Source: Orenia metallireducens
GTDB lineage: Bacteria > Bacillota > Halanaerobiia > Halobacteroidales > Halobacteroidaceae
DNA: 64,000 bases
Assembly (NCBI RefSeq): GCF_003001995.1
Contig: NZ_PVNB01000007.1
Coordinates: forward strand, 98,219 to 162,218
Direction of reading: 5' to 3'
Shown: positions 55,991 through 64,000 of the stretch, in pieces
How the letters are laid out: every line of letters begins with the position of its first letter
How positions within the stretch are numbered: the first letter of the stretch is position 1
The notes under the pieces: generated by a model
Databases searched by the model: none
What the model saw: only the letters and a program-made list of their open reading frames with translations
What the model was told of the DNA's origin: nothing
Made by a program: the position numbers and the translations under genes

Positions 55991-56758
55991 TTATATCTTT
56001 AATTTCTTCATAATTAGTTCCAATAATCTATTATTTGCTGCTATAATTGTTAATTTCTCTTCTTTATTAAATGTAAGTACTTTACCTTCAGCCTCCTCTA
56101 TTAACAAAGCCCCTGCTGCTATATCCCAAGGTCTGAGTTCTAACTCCCAAAAACAGTCTAAAGTCCCTTCTGCTATACCACACAAGTCTAAAGCAGCACT
56201 CCCAGTCTTTCTAGTCCCCTGTACCTGTTTAACAACTTTATCAAAGTAATCAGCATTATTATCAGGATTCTCATCACGATAATAGGAAAAGTCAGTAACT
56301 AACAGAGCCTTCTCTAATCTCTCAGTAGTTGAGACCTTTATCCTTTGACCATTTAAAAAAGCCCCTTCTTCTTTAATAGCATAATATAGGTACTCTAATT
56401 TAGGAAGATAAACAAGCCCAAGGATAGTCTCATTTTGATACTGTAAGGCTATAGATATACAGAATAAAGAAAACCCATGGGTATAATTTGTTGTACCATC
56501 TAAAGGGTCTATAATCCATTGATAATCTGACCTTCTATTATCAATGCCACTCTCTTCAGAGATAATAGAATGATTAGGATACTCTGCTCTAATATAATCA
56601 ATCAAAATCCTCTCAGATAATTCATCTACTTCTGTAACTAAATCATGCTCATTGCTTTTGCTTCTGACCTCAAAATTATCATGGATTCTAGCAATCTGTA
56701 ATCTACCAACCTCCTTGACCCAACTTTTAACCTTTTCCAATACTTTAAACCTATCCAC
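55991..56758 (-). CDS. suhB: Inositol monophosphatase family protein
   Basis: A 255-residue Mg-dependent phosphatase. Metal-binding motifs: IISEESG, WIIDPLDGTTNYTHGF and LRPWDIAAGALLIEEAEG. The family dephosphorylates inositol phosphates and related sugar phosphates; the substrate is not evident from the neighbours. GTG start after AAAGGGTGATAGTCT. Confidence 0.9.
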   Translation of the reverse strand: MDRFKVLEKVKSWVKEVGRLQIARIHDNFEVRSKSNEHDLVTEVDELSERILIDYIRAEYPNHSIISEESGIDNRRSDYQWIIDPLDGTTNYTHGFSLFCISIALQYQNETILGLVYLPKLEYLYYAIKEEGAFLNGQRIKVSTTERLEKALLVTDFSYYRDENPDNNADYFDKVVKQVQGTRKTGSAALDLCGIAEGTLDCFWELELRPWDIAAGALLIEEAEGKVLTFNKEEKLTIIAANNRLLELIMKKLKI

Positions 56759-56804
56759 AGACTATCACCCTTTCATCACTGATACTTTTTTACTTATCAC
56801 CATC

Positions 56805-57515
56805 TTAATCTTCCACCTTCTGAGTATATTGAGGCTTCTCCCCTTTTAAATCAATATATAAAGTACCATCTGTATTTAACATAGCTAACATAACTTTAGA
56901 GATATCATTAATTCCCTTATCTCTTAACTGATTATACAACCAACTAAAATCTAAATTATTCTGTTTAAGGTTCTGCTCTAAAACATCACCATCTTTGATA
57001 ATCTCAGTAGCAACTCCTTTATAATTAGTGGATAGATTTAAATCCTTAAGAGTTGCAGATAGGAAAGGAGTCTTCTTTAAAACACTAAGTTGTCCAGTAG
57101 GCTCTAAGATTGCAAACTCTACCTCATTAAAATCAAATATATTCTTATTTCTTAATTGCATCTCTAATTGATCTAAATTATATCTAGCCTTGAACATATT
57201 TTCTTCTAAAATTTTACCATTCTGTATAATAACTACTGGTTCACCCTCTACTAACTTTCTAATTCTTAAACTCTTTAATGATATAAAACCCAATCCTATA
57301 GTACAGACAGTAAATATAACAGGACTTAATAAAACCCAAGCACCCTTAATAGCATTTACAATATATGCACCTGCAACAGTTCCAATAGTGACCCCTGTTA
57401 CAAATTCAAAAAATGTTATCTGTTCAAGTAGCTTTCTACCGATTAATCGAGTTAAAATTGCTAATATCAAGAAAACTACCATTGTCTTCCAAATAACCTC
57501 AATATATTCTGGCAT
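56805..57515 (-). CDS. DUF421 (YetF/YcaP) membrane protein, copy 1
   Basis: A 236-residue protein with three N-terminal membrane segments (VFLILAILTRLIGRKLLEQI, FEFVTGVTIGTVAGAYIV, VLLSPVIFTVCTIGLGF) and a cytoplasmic YetF-type domain (GEPVVIIQNGKILEENMFKA, LDQLEMQLRNKNIFDFNEVE). It is a tandem paralogue of 57616-58326. Family function is unknown; some members are linked to spores or stress. Confidence 0.85.
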   Translation of the reverse strand: MPEYIEVIWKTMVVFLILAILTRLIGRKLLEQITFFEFVTGVTIGTVAGAYIVNAIKGAWVLLSPVIFTVCTIGLGFISLKSLRIRKLVEGEPVVIIQNGKILEENMFKARYNLDQLEMQLRNKNIFDFNEVEFAILEPTGQLSVLKKTPFLSATLKDLNLSTNYKGVATEIIKDGDVLEQNLKQNNLDFSWLYNQLRDKGINDISKVMLAMLNTDGTLYIDLKGEKPQYTQKVED

Positions 57516-57615
57516 TCATCGACACTCCTATAATTTTACAATTAATAATCCCTTGCCTAGTTAAAACATAGATATATTATAGTTTCACAACAGACTTTGT
57601 TAATATAAATAATAG

Positions 57616-58326
57616 TTAATCTTCTACTTGCTGGGTATAAGCAGGCTTCTGCTTCTTTAAATCTAAATAGAGTGTCCCATCTGTATTTAAATGAGCTAAC
57701 ATTACATCAGAAATATCTGAAACCCCATTCTTTCTTAATTGATTATATAGCCAATTAAAATCTAAATTGTTCTGCCTCAAATTCTGCTCTAAAACCTCTC
57801 CATCTTTGATAATCTCTGTAGCTAATCCTTTATAAGTGGTAGATAGATTTAAATCTTTAGGAGTTACAGGTATATAGGAGCTCTTTTTTTGCACACTCAA
57901 AGTCCCATCAGATTCTAAGACAGCAAACTCCACCTCGTTTAACTTAAAAGCCCCCTTACCCCGTAATTGCCGTTCTAAATCATCTAAACTATACCTTGCT
58001 TTTAACATATTCTTCTCTAAAATCTCTCCATTTTGAATAATAACGACAGGCTCCCCTACAACTAATTTTCTAAATCTTAAACTCTTTAAAGTTAAATAAC
58101 CAAGACCTACGGCACAGATTGTTAAAATGATAGGACTTAGTAACATCACATTTCCCTTTGATCTTTCAACAACATAAGTACCTGTAGCACTACCAATTGT
58201 AATGGTTGTTACAAATTCAAAGACAGATAACTGTGATAATAACTTTCTACCAATTATCCTAGCTAGGATAACCAACAATATAAAAACTACTAGAGTTCTA
58301 ATTAATATCTCTATATAAGGATTCAT
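57616..58326 (-). CDS. DUF421 (YetF/YcaP) membrane protein, copy 2
   Basis: A 236-residue paralogue of the gene at 56805, of equal length and alignable end to end, from RIIGRKLLSQLSVFEFVTTI to the shared end YTQQVED / YTQKVED. Three membrane segments and the same cytoplasmic domain. The 100-bp spacer between the copies has no clear terminator, so they may be co-transcribed. The pair indicates a fairly recent tandem duplication. Confidence 0.85.
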   Translation of the reverse strand: MNPYIEILIRTLVVFILLVILARIIGRKLLSQLSVFEFVTTITIGSATGTYVVERSKGNVMLLSPIILTICAVGLGYLTLKSLRFRKLVVGEPVVIIQNGEILEKNMLKARYSLDDLERQLRGKGAFKLNEVEFAVLESDGTLSVQKKSSYIPVTPKDLNLSTTYKGLATEIIKDGEVLEQNLRQNNLDFNWLYNQLRKNGVSDISDVMLAHLNTDGTLYLDLKKQKPAYTQQVED

Positions 58327-58446
58327 TGTTTGATAATTCTCCTTTGATTTTCTTCTTAGTATTATCTTTAGTTAGATTTCTTATTTCTATTCTATAATAA
58401 AAAAGAAGACCAAAATAATTCTCTTAGTCTTCTTAAAAGTCATAGC

Positions 58447-59790
58447 TTATCTGTTATTTAGTTCCTTTAAGCCTCTTTCTAGGATTCTTCTATTTATATG
58501 CCTTCCGTTACTGACACCAATTTTATCTAAGATATCATTAACTTCATATCGATTCTTACACTCTACAACCAGTTCAAGAAATCTATTTAATAATAAATTC
58601 TTCTGCTTGAGCATTTTAAAGTCTAAAATAGAGGTCACTGTATATTCAAAATCAACTAAATTCTTGCCATCCCCAGTCTCAGCAAACCCTAATAATAAAT
58701 CAGTAGCCTTGATAAAATTCACCCTTGATATGTGTGACATCTTAATAAAGGCATCTAGCCAATTAAAGGTTATATTATAATTGACCTTCTTAAAGGAAGA
58801 GATTGTAGAGAATAATCTCTCATAATCTTCTAAACTAGCTCCATCAAAATCTTGAAAGATATTGAGTAAGTTCATAGAATTTTTTATCCCTTTAGGACTT
58901 CTTTTCTTAGCTCGATATAAAAGATTACTGATAAAATCTTCAAAACCATCTAAAGCCTCCTTATTATTCCATCCCTTTAAATGGTCATAAAGCTTATCAA
59001 TCGATTTACCTAAATTAGAATCAGTATTAACCTCTAAGCTCTTATATAACCACTCTTTATTATCTTTTATTGCGCTATCCTCTAATCTACTAGTAGGTAA
59101 GCTTTCTAACCTCCTTCTAAATAACCATCTATTGATTACCTTCAATTCTTTAACATTAACCCCTAGCTGAGTAAAGAAGTCATTTATACCTATTAGATTA
59201 TTGATATTGATAATATTAAGAAATAACTTATTAAAAAATTCAATTTTAGTGGCTTTATCGACAGAAAGATTTAAGATAATATCAGTGGCATAGATCAATT
59301 TAGATAAATTATTAAAATTATTTTTAAACTTCTCATCTGCTTTAATAATAATTTTAGTAGCTGTAATATAATTCAACTGTTCTTCATCAGGAACTTTAAC
59401 AAAGGTATCTAAAAAATCTAGAATAACTCTATCGCTTTTATCTTTTAAAACAGATATTAACTCTAATAGGCCTTCATATAAGTCTAACTTAGAATTATCA
59501 CCCTCTTCTAATTTTTCAACTTGCCTTGCCTCTCCACCTTCCTCCTTATCAATTCCTTTAAAAAAATAGTCAATAAAATTATCTAATTTATCTATACTCT
59601 CTTTATCATCCTCAACCCGCAAATTATTATAGAGCTTACTAATAATTTGACCAAAATCAGATATAAATGTATGCTTCAAATAATAGCTTTTTCTGATTCT
59701 ATTATAAATCAATTTATCTATATCGATTATAAAATTTTCTTTTGTTTTATTACTTTCAGAAGAGAAATTTTCCTTATCCACCCTACTCAC
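58447..59790 (-). CDS. Unrecognised 447-residue protein with internal duplication
   Basis: A soluble, helix-rich, charged protein that I do not recognise. It consists of two related parts, about residues 40-235 and 250-445. Matching pieces include ISKLYNNLRVEDDKESIDKL / IDKLYDHLKGWNNKEALDGF, LDFLDTFVKVPDEEQLNYI / FNWLDAFIKMSHISRVNFI and NDFFTQLGVNVKELKVINRW / NDILDKIGVSNGRHINRRI. No signal, membrane segment or catalytic motif is visible. GTG start eight bases after GAGGGAG. It stands alone between ComFB and the DUF421 pair. Confidence 0.7.
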   Translation of the reverse strand: MSRVDKENFSSESNKTKENFIIDIDKLIYNRIRKSYYLKHTFISDFGQIISKLYNNLRVEDDKESIDKLDNFIDYFFKGIDKEEGGEARQVEKLEEGDNSKLDLYEGLLELISVLKDKSDRVILDFLDTFVKVPDEEQLNYITATKIIIKADEKFKNNFNNLSKLIYATDIILNLSVDKATKIEFFNKLFLNIININNLIGINDFFTQLGVNVKELKVINRWLFRRRLESLPTSRLEDSAIKDNKEWLYKSLEVNTDSNLGKSIDKLYDHLKGWNNKEALDGFEDFISNLLYRAKKRSPKGIKNSMNLLNIFQDFDGASLEDYERLFSTISSFKKVNYNITFNWLDAFIKMSHISRVNFIKATDLLLGFAETGDGKNLVDFEYTVTSILDFKMLKQKNLLLNRFLELVVECKNRYEVNDILDKIGVSNGRHINRRILERGLKELNNR

Positions 59791-59894
59791 ATCTTCATCT
59801 CCCTCTCTAATTAAAATAAAAAATTTATTTTAGCTCTTTTTATAATATATTTCGAACAGATTAGATCATCAATATAACTGAGCAATGATAAAGT

Positions 59895-59922
59895 AAAAAG
59901 TGACAATTAATTGTCACTTTTT
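59895..59922 (-). terminator. Terminator after the ComFB-like gene
   Basis: AAAAAGTGACAATT / AATTGTCACTTTTT, a 28-nt perfect palindrome in an A/T-rich setting just below the stop. Confidence 0.75.
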
Positions 59923-59950
59923 TTATACTTATTTAAATATGCTATTGTAA

Positions 59951-60223
59951 TTAACGATTATGATGGGGTCTACTCTGTACCTCTTCACAAGCCTTAAGAA
60001 CTACCCTATATATATCCATCTTAGTCTGTGTACTTGATAAGTCTATACTATCAACTACTACTCTCCCATTGTCACTACCTGCATATCTAGGCTTTATATT
60101 ATTAAGGGCTAATGCAATTATATCATTCTTACACTGTTCACACTTACAGATATCCACTTTCTTCTCTAATACCTCGTCAACCATACTTTTAATCTCCGAT
60201 TCCATCAGATTTCCAATAGCCAC
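59951..60223 (-). CDS. Late competence protein ComFB-like
   Basis: A 90-residue protein of the ComFB family, with the paired cysteines ICKCEQCKNDIIALALNN and the conserved KPRY further on. ComFB-type proteins have been described as c-di-GMP receptors in cyanobacteria, and a diguanylate cyclase gene lies 4.7 kb away, though not in the same operon. GTG start about 12 bases after AAGGGAG. Own terminator. Confidence 0.82.
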   Translation of the reverse strand: MAIGNLMESEIKSMVDEVLEKKVDICKCEQCKNDIIALALNNIKPRYAGSDNGRVVVDSIDLSSTQTKMDIYRVVLKACEEVQSRPHHNR

Positions 60224-60572
60224 CTTATTTTCATCTCCCTTCTTAAGATTTAATTATAAAAAATTTCACTTATTTTAATATCTAGATCGAAAATAGATTC
60301 AAATAAAATTTATAATATTCTTAACTTAATTAATAATTCTATATCAGGTAGAAAAATTCCTTTTTATATCCTATTTATTAAAAGAACACTCTCTCCATCA
60401 TAGCTATAATTAATAATTATGTTGTTAAGCTAGCTATTAAAACCCTTTAACTAAAATAATTATTAGAAGCTGTAAATCTTAAACTTTTTGCTTATAAGTA
60501 ACAAGAGGATTATACACTTAAACTTAGAAGTTAATTAATGTAAGCTAAATAAGAAAGGAGAAATAGAATTAT
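60224..60572. other. Divergent spacer between comFB and the barrel gene
   Basis: A 349-bp AT-rich region that must contain two divergent promoters. None matches the consensus well enough to name, and no repeat stands out. Confidence 0.4.
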
Positions 60573-61277
60573 ATGAAACAGCTAATCACAGCCTTAATCG
60601 CACTAGCAATTATAGTAAGTCTTCAACTTACAAGTTATGCTGAAAACTCACTTTCTCTTGAAATTTTAGAGTCTGATACCTCTTATAAATCCTTAGGAGG
60701 AGAGTTAAAATTTAAAGATAGGTGGTCTTTTAAAGGTAACTATACTTTCAGTCAAATTGACCAATATAGTATCAATTTAAATGCTAAACGCCTAGACTTG
60801 ATGGTATTAAATGAGATATTCTCTACTGAAAAGATGAGTAGTCAAGTAGGAATTGGTTATAATTATGGTTCTACTCAACTATCATCTAATTACTTTCCAG
60901 ATATGAATGTCTCTTCTAAAGAGCATAGTATCAGTTTAATTGGAACTGGGAAAGTAGCTTTAGATGAGAAATTATCTGGCTTTGGAGAAATCACCTATAA
61001 TCCTAAAGTAAAGTTAAATGGGAGAATTAAGAATAACCAAAATGACACTCAGATCTCTGATATCACAAAAAAATATGGTGCTAAGATGGGAATAAAGATA
61101 AAATTAGCTGAGAATTTAACTACTCGTATCGGTTATAGTTTCACTAAATATCTACCAGATGATACTACCTCAAATACTGTTCAGGTAGCTAATTTTGATT
61201 TTAAAGAAAGTGATTTGAAGAAGAGCTTTAATAATAATCAATCTGCTATTTTCTTAGGTTTAGAGACTAGTTTTTAA
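60573..61277 (+). CDS. Putative outer-membrane beta-barrel protein
   Basis: A 234-residue protein with a signal peptide (ITALIALAIIVSLQLTSYA, probable cut after YAE or SYA). The rest is alternating polar/hydrophobic strands: WSFKGNYTFSQIDQYSINLN, SSQVGIGYNYGSTQLSSN and TRIGYSFTKYLPD. It ends in a Phe (FLGLETSF), the usual barrel-assembly signal. A small 8-10-strand barrel is the best reading. No family was recognised. Plus strand, AAAGGAG 12 bases before the ATG. Confidence 0.7.
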   Translation: MKQLITALIALAIIVSLQLTSYAENSLSLEILESDTSYKSLGGELKFKDRWSFKGNYTFSQIDQYSINLNAKRLDLMVLNEIFSTEKMSSQVGIGYNYGSTQLSSNYFPDMNVSSKEHSISLIGTGKVALDEKLSGFGEITYNPKVKLNGRIKNNQNDTQISDITKKYGAKMGIKIKLAENLTTRIGYSFTKYLPDDTTSNTVQVANFDFKESDLKKSFNNNQSAIFLGLETSF

Positions 61278-61330
61278 ATCATACAGACTATTAACTTAGC
61301 TTTTAATTGAATCTTCTCTGTAAAATACAA

Positions 61331-61361
61331 AAGCTGCTGACAAAAAAACTGTCAGCAGCTT
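61331..61361. terminator. Bidirectional terminator
   Basis: AAGCTGCTGACA / TGTCAGCAGCTT, a 12-bp stem. The U-tract is better on the minus strand (TTTTGTATTTT), serving the gene at 61373, but it also follows the barrel gene. Confidence 0.75.
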
Positions 61362-61372
61362 AAATATAATCC

Positions 61373-61921
61373 TTAGACTATCTCTTCTCCAGAATTAAAT
61401 TCAACTTTAGATACAAGACCTTTAATTTTAGCTATAATTGGATATAGCATATACAGAAAACAAGTATTTAATAAAGTAGCAGGTAATACTACAGAAATAA
61501 ATAAAACCAAAAATGATTGTGGTAATGCCACTACCAAAGAGGCAGTAGTTAAAAATACAGTCCCACTTATGATAGTACCTAAAACCCCAATAATTCCCAA
61601 ACTAAACTTTCTTGATAGTTTAAAATAGTCTCCCAATAAAATCAAAGTCAATACAGCTAAAGCAGTGATAGGTTTATCAAGCATATTAGCCACTTGACCA
61701 CCTGGAAAAGTTGTGCTTAATGCAGAAATAATCCCAGCTAATAATCCAGATAATATTACTAATTTCTTATCTTGATAAAGTAATACAACTATAAACAGCA
61801 TTAATAAACTCATATCTGGTTTCATTCCTGCTACCAAAGGAGGCATAATTTGATGTAAAACAAACCCCCCTGCCAACAATAAACTTGACTCAATAACTCT
61901 TCTCAACTCCACTCTTCTCAT
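61373..61921 (-). CDS. TrpP-like tryptophan transporter (S component-like)
   Basis: A protein of about 180 residues with five or six membrane segments. It follows the Bacillus TrpP pattern: LHQIMPPLVAGMKPDMSLLM, GIISALSTTFPGGQVANMLDKP and GTIISGTVFLTTASLVVALP. The ATG at 61921 touches GAGGAG; a GTG at 61912 eight bases from it may be the true start. The likely substrate is tryptophan or a related compound. No TRAP or T-box leader was seen upstream. Confidence 0.82.
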   Translation of the reverse strand: MRRVELRRVIESSLLLAGGFVLHQIMPPLVAGMKPDMSLLMLFIVVLLYQDKKLVILSGLLAGIISALSTTFPGGQVANMLDKPITALAVLTLILLGDYFKLSRKFSLGIIGVLGTIISGTVFLTTASLVVALPQSFLVLFISVVLPATLLNTCFLYMLYPIIAKIKGLVSKVEFNSGEEIV

Positions 61922-62216
61922 CTCCTCTTAAATTTCTCTTCTCATCTATTTACTAATAGTATAACTAATTATTTGTATCAAATCAATACTTAATTTCTAT
62001 AATCAATCAAATTAATTTATTATATTTAACATTTAAAGTATATATATATCTTTTCTTTTATCATAATCATAGCTCCCTTAATAAATTTATTTATCTAAAT
62101 TCTTTTGATAGTCTTTATATAGAAGATATATTAAATAGTTTTATCTGCACCAATCGCAAGAAATAAAGTTCTAATGAAATTATTAACAACATTATTTTAG
62201 AGACCTATAGTTTATT

Positions 62217-62468
62217 TTATCCAATGAACCTCAGCTCTGCTTTACTATTTAAAATTGTTATCACATTCATCGTCTCTCCTTCTAATTCACAGACAAAAAT
62301 CACACCTCTATGTTCTCTTATCTCTCTTTTTCCCTTAGCAAAGCCAATCAGTCGGCTTCTTTTCACACCTTCTACTATATTATGAATAGCCTTTTGACGA
62401 CTAATTGCTTTTTGACGCTGTTGATACCTTTCAATAGCATGGTCGGTTGCATAAATATAATAATCCAC
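62217..62468 (-). CDS. Small hypothetical protein (DUF4258-like)
   Basis: An 83-residue basic protein: ATDHAIERYQQRQKA near the N-terminus, REIREHRGVIFVCELEG in the middle and VITILNSKAELRFIG at the end. His-x(3)-Arg-x(3)-Arg with late beta strands resembles DUF4258 and BrnT-like small proteins, some of which are toxins; this is weak. GTG start seven bases after GGGGAGG. No partner gene of antitoxin size was found next to it. Confidence 0.6.
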   Translation of the reverse strand: MDYYIYATDHAIERYQQRQKAISRQKAIHNIVEGVKRSRLIGFAKGKREIREHRGVIFVCELEGETMNVITILNSKAELRFIG

Positions 62469-62690
62469 ACCTTCACCTCCCCAAAATTAAATAAACCTAT
62501 TGCTATATATATTCAACAAACTACTTGAATATAAGAATATCCTCATACCAATAATAGGAATATGATATAATTCTTTGTAATTTATTTAAATCCTTTATTT
62601 TTTTAAGTTTAATAATTAGAGGCAATATCTTAACTAGTAATTTTAATTTAACAAGCTCTATAATAAACAGGAAAAAACAAAAAATAAAAA

Positions 62691-62713
62691 AATCTCTATA
62701 TATCATAGAGATT
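62691..62713 (-). terminator. Terminator of the rRNA/tRNA operon
   Basis: AATCTCTAT / ATAGAGATT stem with loop ATATC, followed on the minus strand by TTTTTTTATTTTTTG, 13 bases after tRNA-Pro. Confidence 0.85.
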
Positions 62714-62725
62714 TAAAAATAAAAA

Positions 62726-62802
62726 TGGTCGGAGCAGCAGGATTTGAACCTGCGACCCCCTGGTCCCAAACCAGGTGCGCTACCAAACTGCGCTATGCTC
62801 CG
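62726..62802 (-). tRNA. tRNA-Pro (UGG)
   Basis: Complete cloverleaf with acceptor CGGAGCA/TGCTCCG, anticodon loop TTTGGGA (anticodon TGG), T-loop GGTTCAAAT and an encoded CCA end. Last gene of the operon. Confidence 0.95.
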
Positions 62803-62809
62803 ATGTTTT

Positions 62810-62886
62810 TGGAGCGGGAAACCAGATTCGAACTGGCGACACCCAGCTTGGAAGGCTGGTGCTCTAGCCAACTGAGCTACTCCCGC
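62810..62886 (-). tRNA. tRNA-Gly (UCC)
   Basis: Acceptor GCGGGAG/TTCCCGC, anticodon loop CTTCCAA (TCC), encoded CCA. Confidence 0.95.
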
Positions 62887-62999
62887 TTAATATTTAGTTT
62901 TGTTATTTGACTCTTGGTTGCACCTAGGGCACTCCCTATTATAAAAAGATTTTTATTTTGGTTGCACTACAAGTGCTCCGAGTGAAACGTCTTATATTT
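62887..62999. repeat. tRNA spacer with TTGGTTGCAC repeats
   Basis: TTGGTTGCACCTAGGGCACTCC and TTTTGGTTGCACTACAAGTGCTCCGAG lie in tandem and share their start with the 3' end of tRNA-fMet (TTTTGGTTGCGGG). They look like decayed tRNA 3' ends or a small repeat. Confidence 0.4.
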
Positions 63000-63075
<76 letters not shown>

Positions 63076-63168
63076 ACATTATTTAGTTGACAATGTATTG
63101 TGTACAGTTTTGAAAACTAACTCTTTTTCTCTTAACTGCTCACTCTTCAGTCATTACTGCTTTTTAAA

Positions 63169-63244
63169 TGGTGAGCCATGGAGGATTTGAACCTCCGACA
63201 CCCTGATTAAAAGTCAGGTGCTCTACCGACTGAGCTAATGGCCC
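63169..63244 (-). tRNA. tRNA-Lys (UUU)
   Basis: Acceptor GGGCCAT/ATGGCTC (one G-U pair), anticodon loop CTTTTAA (TTT), encoded CCA. Confidence 0.95.
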
Positions 63245-63250
63245 TAAATA

Positions 63251-63326
63251 TGGAGCTAACTGTCGGAGTCGAACCGACGACCTGCTGATTACAAGTCAGC
63301 TGCTCTACCAGCTGAGCTAAGTTAGC
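63251..63326 (-). tRNA. tRNA-Thr (UGU)
   Basis: Acceptor GCTAACT/AGTTAGC, anticodon loop CTTGTAA (TGT), encoded CCA. Confidence 0.95.
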
Positions 63327-63383
63327 ACGTTTTTGCTTTTTACCTCTAGCTAATAGCTAACTACTAGAAGCTAACAAAATAAA

Positions 63384-63460
63384 TGGCGAGGATGACGAGA
63401 CTCGAACTCGCGACCTCCGGCGTGACAGGCCGGCGTGGTAACCAACTCCACCACATCCCC
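63384..63460 (-). tRNA. tRNA-Asp (GUC)
   Basis: Acceptor GGGGATG/CATCCTC, anticodon loop CTGTCAC (GTC), discriminator G and encoded CCA. Confidence 0.95.
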
Positions 63461-63557
63461 GTATATTAGCTAAAAGTTAATAGTGAAGAATTAATAGTTT
63501 GAAACCAAAATCTTTATAACTCTTAATTTTTAACTTTTAATTCTTAACTGAATAAAA

Positions 63558-63633
63558 TGGTGGGCGAAACAGGACTTGAACCTGTGACCCCCTGCTTGTA
63601 AGGCAGGTGCTCTCCCAACTGAGCTATTCGCCC
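63558..63633 (-). tRNA. tRNA-Val (UAC)
   Basis: Acceptor GGGCGAA/TTCGCCC, anticodon loop CTTACAA (TAC), encoded CCA. Confidence 0.95.
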
Positions 63634-63639
63634 GCATTA

Positions 63640-63732
63640 TTAGTTGACAGTGTATAGTGTACAGTTGACAGTTAAAATCTTAAGTTCTAAAAAGCTCTTG
63701 AACTTAACTGTTCACTGTTAATTGTAAACTGC
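63640..63732. repeat. TTGACAGT-family hairpin in a tRNA spacer
   Basis: TTGACAGTGTATAGTGTACAG and repeats of GTTGACAGTTAA pair with TTAACTGTTCACTGTTAA. Same family as 3346-3435 and the interior of the element at 35006. Confidence 0.6.
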
Positions 63733-63738
63733 TCTTAG

Positions 63739-63814
63739 TGGTACCCCCAAGGGGATTCGAACCCCTGTCGCTGGGATGAAAACCCAGTATCCTAGGCCAC
63801 TAGACGATGGGGGC
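63739..63814 (-). tRNA. tRNA-Glu (UUC)
   Basis: Acceptor GCCCCCA/TGGGGGT (terminal G-U), anticodon loop TTTTCAT (TTC), encoded CCA. Confidence 0.94.
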
Positions 63815-63821
63815 AAAGCAA

Positions 63822-63896
63822 TGGCTGGGATGGCTGGATTCGAACCAACGAATGCAGGAGTCAAAGTCCTGTGCCTTACCGCTTGGCGACATCCCA
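63822..63896 (-). tRNA. tRNA-Gln (UUG)
   Basis: Acceptor TGGGATG/CATCCCA, anticodon loop CTTTGAC (TTG), discriminator G and encoded CCA. First tRNA after 5S. Confidence 0.95.
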
Positions 63897-63906
63897 ACAC
63901 TATAAT

Positions 63907-64000
63907 TCTGGCAGTGACCTACTCTCCCACAAGGCTGCCCCTGCAGTACAATCGGCGCTGGAGGACTTAACTGCTGTGTTCGAAATGAGAACAGGTGTGA
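63907..64000 (-). rRNA. rrf: 5S ribosomal RNA, 3' part (5' end beyond window)
   Basis: On the minus strand the sequence shows the 5S landmarks CTCATTTCGAACACAGCAGT, CCTCCAGCGCCGAT and the 3' segment GGGAGAGTAGGTCACTGCCAG. The 3' end lies near 63907. The rest of the rRNA operon would be beyond the right edge. Confidence 0.92.

Noticed and set aside
62217..62468. Toxin-antitoxin module
   Set aside because: The 83-residue protein has only weak resemblance to toxin-like families and no partner gene lies next to it.
62521..62706. Minus-strand open frame for a 61-residue hydrophobic peptide
   Set aside because: Its start lies inside the tRNA operon terminator hairpin (62691-62713), it has no ribosome binding site, and its hydrophobicity reflects T-rich DNA.
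62725..62910. Plus-strand open frame over tRNA-Pro and tRNA-Gly
   Set aside because: It is the antisense of two complete tRNA genes, a well-known false coding call.
63718..63970. Open frames on both strands over tRNA-Glu, tRNA-Gln and 5S rRNA
   Set aside because: They run through structured RNA genes and have no ribosome binding site.

Overview
The window is low-GC, strongly strand-biased DNA: nearly every gene lies on the minus strand, with strong AGGAGG-type ribosome binding sites and U-tract hairpin terminators, as in Firmicutes. It also encodes a type II secretion system with a secretin and a small signal-peptide protein that looks like an outer-membrane beta-barrel, so the cell probably has two membranes. 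Together with the anaerobic flavour (hybrid cluster protein, an FAD-less molybdenum hydroxylase, no uricase), this suggests a diderm anaerobic Firmicute, most likely of the Halanaerobiales. That placement is inference from gene content, not from a marker gene.

Region 1 (1-24.6 kb) is a large purine/ureide catabolism and molybdenum-cofactor island. An XRE-cupin regulator, a dihydropyrimidinase/hydantoinase, an NCS2 xanthine/uracil permease, a fused 2Fe-2S/molybdopterin hydroxylase and a PreA-like dehydrogenase are followed upstream by moaA-moaC-MOSC-mogA. Next come allantoinase and a ten-gene operon: two substrate-binding protein/permease pairs that share one ATPase, allantoate amidohydrolase, ureidoglycine aminohydrolase, a second hydantoinase, a D-2-hydroxyacid dehydrogenase and a probable ureidoglycolate amidohydrolase. 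A PucR regulator closes the island. Allantoin can be followed on paper to glyoxylate and possibly glycolate, but no gene for urate ring opening by the oxidative route is present. Four transcription units (XRE, moaA, the ABC operon, pucR) carry the same operator: ATGT/ACAT elements repeated every 11 bp, three of them directly below a perfect TTGACA-17-TATAAT promoter. This makes the island look like one regulon.

Region 2 (24.6-41.2 kb) holds asnB; an amino-sugar/cell-wall recycling set (nagB, nagE, nagA, murQ) under a NagR-type GntR regulator with three matching operators; cstA; a complete arginine-to-spermidine set (speA, speD, speE, speB); an overlooked 58-residue small gene; and an ATPase made of two P-loop halves.

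Region 3 (41.3-50.9 kb) is a compact type II secretion operon in the unusual order K-C-E-F-G-H-I-J-L-M-D.

Region 4 (51.4-62.5 kb) is mixed: a short hybrid cluster protein, a diguanylate cyclase, suhB, two DUF421 paralogues, an unrecognised internally duplicated protein, a ComFB-like protein, the barrel protein, a TrpP-like transporter and a small hypothetical protein.

Region 5 (62.7-64.0 kb) is the 3' end of an rRNA operon on the minus strand: the end of 5S rRNA followed by tRNAs Gln, Glu, Val, Asp, Thr, Lys, fMet, Gly and Pro, then a terminator. Intergenic DNA throughout carries families of imperfect palindromic repeats, some extending into the 3' ends of genes.
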